A stretch of DNA of 64,000 nt from Watersipora subatra (Eukaryota > Bryozoa > Gymnolaemata > Cheilostomatida > Watersiporidae), in the NCBI RefSeq assembly GCF_963576615.1, contig NC_088711.1:39428621-39492620 (forward strand). Reading direction: 5' to 3'. Position numbers and translations under genes: made by a program. How positions within the stretch are numbered: the first letter of the stretch is position 1; each line of letters begins with the position of its first letter. Below the pieces are notes generated by a model. That model was given only the letters and a program-made list of their open reading frames with translations. It ran no database searches and had not been told where the DNA came from. Shown piece after piece: positions 58,733 to 64,000 of the stretch.

Positions 58733-60271
58733 CTGAAAGAGTGGTTGAACAATCACACCTAGAGTCTATTGTAGTAGATAGTTTCACCTAGGGTCTATTG
58801 TATTAGATAGTTAAACCTAGAGTCTATTGTATTAGATAGTTACACCTAGAGTCTATTGTATTAAATAGTTAAACCTAGAGTCTATTGTATTAAATAGTTA
58901 CACCTAAACTATTGTATTAGATAGCTTCAATACAAGCTTAAAAGACGATCACAATCTATCAACTCAAACGAGTGAGTGAGACATTTAATTTCTGAGCATA
59001 TCAGCAAGATGGAAGAGTGGCAAACAAGAAAACTTTTCGTCCATGTTGAGTAATTTCAGAAATGGAAGTGGCATCAAATGAGATATTGACCATTTTGGGT
59101 GAAATGGTATCATTGGTGTCTATGATACAAACAGATACATATTCCTCACTAGGTATATCAGATTTATTTACACAGGCTACAGAGATTTGCCTATCTCCAC
59201 AGAGGAGAGAATTACATATCACCAGGTGATAATAATAATATCATAGCTCATCGCAAGACCTAGAGTATATCAGGTACCTAATCACAACATAGCTCATCAC
59301 AGAACATAGAGTATATCAGGTACCTAATCACAACATAGCTCATCACAGAACCTAGAGTATATCAGGTACCTAATAACAACATAGCTCATCACAGAACCTA
59401 GAGTATATCAGGTACCTAATAACAACACAGCTCATCACAGAACCTAGAGTATATCAGGTACCTAATAACAACATAGCTCATCACAGAACCTAGAGTATAT
59501 CAGGTACCTAATAACAACATAGCTCATCACAGAACCTAGAGTATATCAGATACCTAATAACAACATAGCTCATCACAAAACATAGAGTATATCAGGTACC
59601 TAATAACAACATAGCTCATCACAGAACCTAGAGTATATCAGGTACCTAATCACAACATAGCTCAGCATAAAACCTAGAGTATATCAGGTACCTAATAACA
59701 ACATAGCTCATCACAAAGCCTAGAGTATATCAAGAACCTAATAACAACATAGCTCAGCACAAAACATAGAGTATATCAGGTACCTAATAACAACAGCTGA
59801 TCACAAAACAGAGTATATCAGGTACCTAATAACAATATAGCTCAGCACAAAACATAGAGTATATCAGGTACCTAATAACAACAGCTGATCACAGAACCTA
59901 GAGTATATCAGGTACCCAATAATACCAAATTAGTGGAGTAGATGGTGTAAGTGTCCTGCACTAGGTCAGGGAATAGTTATATTTTCTACCCAGCAAGTGT
60001 GACGGTTACAAATAAAATTCGCAATTTCAACACCATGACTTGCCTGATGGTCTACTCTTAGCAATTGCTAGAAAATGAATTGTAGAAAAAGTTTCAAATA
60101 TTAACTAATGCTTCATAAAGTCGACATATAGCTTTAATGTGACGGTGATAACCCAAAACTTACCACAAAGAAATCATAGTCAAACTGGTGTCGGAGATTC
60201 ATATGCTCTAACAAGTTACCACTGGCTTTGTTTGTCTCCCCCCACGGATAAGCGACACAGATGGAGCAGAC
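58673..60271 (-). CDS. C-terminal part of an RNF114/125/138/166-type E3 ubiquitin ligase
   Basis: Two exons on the minus strand join in phase 0 across an intron of 1431 bases. Together they give VCSIC...PWGE...NLLEHMNLRHQFDYDFFV, then DLHEDEEQSLRTALEASVM and a stop. The first part is the C-terminal zinc finger of this family (C-x2-C ... H-x4-H, with PWG and F-x-YD), the second a ubiquitin-interacting motif (acidic run, then L-x2-AL-x2-S). Known relatives use an N-terminal RING to pass ubiquitin to substrates in immune and DNA-damage pathways. The RING exons are not in the window and must lie to the right. Which family member this is cannot be told. Confidence 0.75.
58757..58927. repeat. 29-base minisatellite, about six units
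   Basis: Units of ACCTAGAGTCTATTGTATTA plus GATAGTTAC, with C/A variants. Lies in the intron of the RNF-like gene. Confidence 0.88.
59001..59222 (-). other. unassigned open frame with protein-like composition
   Basis: On the minus strand it encodes about 73 residues (SLLCGDRQISVACVNKSDIP, EEYVSVCIIDTNDTISPKMV, ISEITQHGRKVFLFATLP) with balanced, non-repetitive composition. No family recognised, no ATG near the start and no convincing splice sites. It lies inside the RNF-like intron next to a satellite. It may be a gene or transposon relic. Confidence 0.25.
59236..59925. repeat. 46-base minisatellite, about 15 units
   Basis: Units of AACATAGCTCATCACAGAAC plus CTAGAGTATATCAGGTACCTAATAAC. Units are very similar, with small deletions in the last few (about 59790 and 59880). 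It lies in the RNF-like intron. Confidence 0.92.
60164..60271 (-). CDS. RNF-like gene, penultimate coding exon (C-terminal zinc finger)
   Basis: Minus-strand acceptor GTTCTCTGCAG before 60271 and donor GTG|GTAAGT after 60164. Phase 0 in and out, 36 codons. It encodes VCSICVAYPWGETNKASGNL, then LEHMNLRHQFDYDFFV. The pattern Cys-Ile-Cys ... Pro-Trp-Gly ... His-x4-His ... Phe-x-Tyr-Asp is diagnostic of the RNF114/125/138/166 family end. Confidence 0.82.
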
Positions 60272-60304
60272 CTGCAGAGAACATGATACCAAACCCTTCA
60301 TAAA

Positions 60305-60306
<2 letters not shown>

Positions 60307-60363
<57 letters not shown>
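60307..60363. repeat. TA dinucleotide repeat
   Basis: Uninterrupted TA run of about 56 bases directly next to an inverted-repeat element; it may have expanded from a TA target site. Confidence 0.95.
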
Positions 60364-60367
<4 letters not shown>

Positions 60368-62595
60368 AAACCTCGAGAATACACGGGTACCGCAAAACCT
60401 GTATTTAAACGCCACTACGGGAATAGGGTTAAAAAAGGGAGCGCCACCCTTTAATTGAACGCCAGTTCTAATCGAACGCCACTTCTATTTGAATGCCACT
60501 TTTATTTAACTGTCACTATTGGAAAATCTTTACAAACCCATAATAGCAAATGATCAGTAAAAAGTGTCCACAAAACCTTATTAATAATGACTCGAATAAA
60601 TCAATAACAATTAATTTGTTTGCTGCTTCCGTTCATATTGAAGTCCATTTTCTAACTCTCAAGTTTTTAGGCTTTTTCGTTAAAAACTGATGGTAACACC
60701 ATAGAAATAATTAGTAACTGTATCAGACTAATAGTACTTCCCTGTAATGCGGTTTTGATACTTTGATGTACGAGAAACAAGTTTTCGAATCTGTGCTACT
60801 ACATATTTTGAGGTTCAAATTTTGAGGCTATTTTGATTACACGCAATAACTCTTTATTTGCGCTAGAAGTGTCTATTTAAAATGGCGTCGCATAAAAGTT
60901 TTGCTTTGCTAAAAATTGTTGGGATGCTAATATCCACTAGCTCAGCTGTGCAGAAGACGGGTGAAATCAGAGGACACTGTGGTAGGTATTGAACAGCCAG
61001 AAGAACATGAAAGGGTTCCAAACAGAAGCAACAATCAGAGCGCAACTGGCCAAGCAAATGATGCTAATATTTTTGTTTTTAAAATGTTACTATTGGTTTT
61101 TAAATGTTAATTTTTGTTTGCGCGTGTGTTGTAGTTATGTTTTGTTCATGTTACTTTTTCTTGAATAAATATTTGTAGGGTTTGATAAATTATTATTTTT
61201 ATTATAAAACCTATAGATTTGCAGATTTACAGCATATTTTTTGATAGCGCGATTGCGGTAATCTGAACTCAGCTTACAACGGATCGACGCTCAAAATTCC
61301 TGTTCTACAGAACATAAAAAGCTCCTGTTGCACATAGAAATCCAGTTTTAGCTGCAAACTTTAGCAAATATATATCAATGAGTACAATGAACTTTTATGC
61401 AACCTTATTAAATAGAGATATGAAATGAGAATGTGCCTTCAAATTTAAAATGAAAAACTTGAAAGCTCCCACAAATTGCAAAGCAGGCTATAAGATCATT
61501 GCAGGTTAATCGCAAGCAATATACAGTCAAACATGGATAACTCGAACTTCACGGGACCGAGCGAAAGTGTTCGAATTATCAGAGCGTTCAAGTTATCAGA
61601 GCACTGTCATAAGTCCATGTATTTACTTATTTATTAGTAGATACATGTACATATACAAACTATAATATAAATCAAAAGCACAACTGGCTTGTTTCAAATT
61701 AAATGCTTCTAATGTAAAGTTTAAAACGTTTTTATCAAAAAGTATAGAGATTTTTCTATCACTTGAGATTGGTTTGTTGTTTGAGGTGATGTTATTGCCA
61801 GGACGTTTTTTAGATTGACATTGGCAAAACTTGATTGTTGTTGAAATGCTCAAAAGAAAAGACAACTTTTTCTTTTGAGCGTTTTACCCACGATCAATTT
61901 TGCCGATTTTTTTGAAGTTCATGCAAAGATTACCTCATTTTACCTCGCTTCGGAAGGGCGTTCGTTAAGCGGATGTTTGGTATAAATCAAATTTCACCAA
62001 ACCTTTAGAAAAGCCGTTGACAAAAATATTTTGTCGATGGTGGTAATAACGACGCCTATGAATTACGAAAAGTTGAGGTTTACCTCTATGGCTTAGAATA
62101 AAGTGATTTTCTAAAGCGATAACAACCGTTTCGGTAGCCGTTGGGCAAAAAACAGTTCAAATTAACAGTGTTGAGTTCAAGTTATCTATAGCAATTTATG
62201 ATTACGTAGGAACGGACCAAAGAAACCGGTCGAATTAACCATGTGTTCGAGCTATCCGTGGGCGAGTTATCCATGTTTGGCTGTATATCAATTGGTACAG
62301 ACATGTATCAGTTTTTTCATGCAAATTTATTTAGAGATCTATGACAGGTTGGAGGTAAGTTAGCGAATCTTTTCGCATCCAAAATGGTTAATGTCACACT
62401 GTTCAAAAAGAGTGCAAAATGTAGGCGACACTTGATTTGCTAGTAAAAGGTTTAAATTTATCTTCTCAACATTCTGTGAGGTGTTTGAAAAATACAACGA
62501 CACCCTTTATTTGAACACCACCTCTAATAAAGTGCTACTCTAAGGGAAGGGCTAAAAAATATAGCACCATAGCGCTCAAATAGAGGTTTTACAGT
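60364..62595. mobile_element. inverted-repeat element carrying a nested family D MITE
   Basis: The left side AGTCAAACCTCGAG leads into repeated GAACGCCA-type units. The right side, reverse-complemented, reads TACTGTAAAACCTCTATTTG followed by the same kind of units. CAGTNAAACCTC plus AACGCCACT units are a common animal MITE style. The family D element at 61524-62283 lies inside. Borders and unity are not certain because the two ends differ. Confidence 0.5.
61524..62283. mobile_element. Tc1/mariner-like MITE (family D), full copy
   Basis: Inverted ends CAGTCAAACATGGATAACTC flanked by TA (61522-61523, 62284-62285), 760 bases, opposite in orientation to 37492-38637. The inside holds a family A arm phrase, a TCAAAAGAAAA/TTTTCTTTTGA hairpin and no coding frame of note. 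Confidence 0.8.
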
Positions 62596-63354
62596 AATCT
62601 ATTTTGATATTTGTTTTGTATGTCAAAACTGTTGTAGAGTCAAAACTCTTAATTCTTGAAATAGAGGAAATTTAATTTTAATTTGTTTTACAGCTCAACA
62701 AACAGTCACATGCACTTCACTGATTACATAAAGAGCTGAAATAAAGTATGTAGAAGACTCAATGTACACCCTGAACTATATGTTAAAACTATATGTTATA
62801 ATTATATGTTAAAACTATATGCTAAAACTATTGTAATAAAGAACGTAATAAATAGAAAAAAACTTTTCACTTTCTACCAGTCTATATCACCTCTAACAGT
62901 TCAGTCCCTGTGATGCTGAATTGTTGAATTTTTTTAGCCTAAAAAACCAAAAGCAGAACATGGTTTGACTGTTTCAAAAGATAGCTGTAATGCATGTCTT
63001 TAAAAATTCATTTTGTCGGAATGGCCAACCTTGCCAATACTCAATCAGCGTCAAATTTATTGGCGACGACATTTTCCATTTACACCTGTATTGTGTGCGT
63101 GGCAGTCTAAGGTGACCCAAAGTCTTTTAAACAACTATTCAACTTTGTTTTATATACAAGGTGATTATATCAATGTATTTCATACCTAGTCACTGAACTA
63201 TTACACAAGTGAATAGATGCATTATGCTATGCTATTAAATGTATTTTCTACTGACACAAGGGAGACAACTTCAACAAATAATTGTGGTTTTTATTGAGAT
63301 TTGATAAATAACAATACATACATATTGATAACTTGATTATAGGTTATTCAGTTA
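62596..63354. other. no gene recognised
   Basis: AT-rich. A small tandem repeat of AACTATATGTTA type lies at 62770-62832. No upstream exon of the RNF-like gene was found here. Confidence 0.4.
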
Positions 63355-63800
63355 TCAAGCTGTATTACCCGGCGTTGCCCAGGTAATAAAAAGTCTTTGG
63401 ACAGAACATTTATTTTTATTTAACATACCGTATAAAACATTTACCATTCTAACTTTCAAATTACATATCATGAGAAAAGTGTTTTGTGTAATTGAAATAA
63501 ATTAAGGTAGAAAATAAAAACGACTGTAAAAGTTTTTAAACTTTTTCAAACAACTGTCACTTTTAAACTTCATATCATGAGGAAAAGGTTTTGTGCAGGA
63601 CCACTAAATTAAAAATAAATTTACATAATCTTATTTTAATGGGAAAAATTATTTCAGGTTTTAAACAACGTTACACGTCGCTGAATGTTATGAAATTTTA
63701 AATTTACAGTGGTTTGAAAACCTTTTGTTGTTTCATTTATTTTTAATTTAGTTGTCCTGCACAAAACCTTTCTCTCGTGATATGAAGTTTGAAAGTTATA
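63355..63800 (-). mobile_element. Helitron-like 3' region, minus strand
   Basis: Reverse-complemented it reads TTTTTATTACCTGGGCAACG, CCGGGTAATACAG, preceded by the same 200-base body as at 16490 and 36540, partly duplicated. The last bases are CTTG rather than CTAG, so the end may be mutated. Confidence 0.45.
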
Positions 63801-64000
63801 GTTGTTTTATTTATTTTTAAGAACTTATCATTTTACACATACAGTGACACTAGACTTTTGTGTACTTTGCGTAAATTAGTTGCATCTCATATATAAATAA
63901 ACCTTAACTAGAACAACAACCATCTGATCTTCTTCTAGTGCAGCAAAACTTACTAAACAAAACTAAACTGTGCCAGATTGCTGTTTGAGATAGTATTACT

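Noticed and set aside
59236-59925. CRISPR-like appearance of regularly spaced repeats
   Set aside because: There are no unique spacers; the whole 46-base unit repeats. The setting is an animal intron.

Overview
The window is AT-rich animal DNA: introns with GT/AG borders, many MITEs (short inverted-repeat DNA transposons), microsatellites, minisatellites and an intact Ty3/gypsy retrotransposon. The repeat style and the two host genes suggest a marine invertebrate, possibly a lophotrochozoan such as a mollusc. That placement is inference from general character; nothing here fixes the species.

Layout. 1-10.1 kb is a transposon-rich flank. It holds a hAT-like MITE (580-979), a Harbinger-like inverted-repeat element (1836-8219) split by a complete gypsy element (2216-7340) with identical LTRs and intact gag and pol, a minisatellite (8507-9000), and a decayed LINE reverse transcriptase on the minus strand (9380-10085).

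10.1-57.3 kb is one large plus-strand gene. I assembled 14 coding exons (11113-57325) whose splice phases all chain, giving a protein of about 868 residues. It has a long Ser/Pro/Gln/Tyr-rich N-terminal region, a small exon encoding a basic nuclear-localisation-like stretch, and about seven C-terminal ankyrin repeats. The ankyrin part reads like an atypical nuclear I-kappa-B (Bcl3/I-kappa-B-zeta group). Two introns exceed 12 kb. They carry a pogo-like transposon that has lost its catalytic domain, a hAT transposase remnant, Helitron-like 3' ends, tRNA-derived SINE-like fragments, several MITE families and tandem arrays.

57.3-64 kb is a convergent region. The last two coding exons of an RNF114/125/138/166-type ubiquitin ligase lie on the minus strand (60164-60271 and 58673-58732); the RING end would lie beyond the right edge. 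The rest is satellites and MITEs.

The two host genes would both fit innate immune or ubiquitin signalling, but nothing shows that they act together. The most unusual points are a gag-UGA-CUA-pol junction suited to stop-codon readthrough, an in-phase internal ATG exon that could make a short I-kappa-B isoform, a cluster of Tyr-x-Asn motifs in the I-kappa-B-like N-terminus, and inverted-repeat families that share the same arm sequence.
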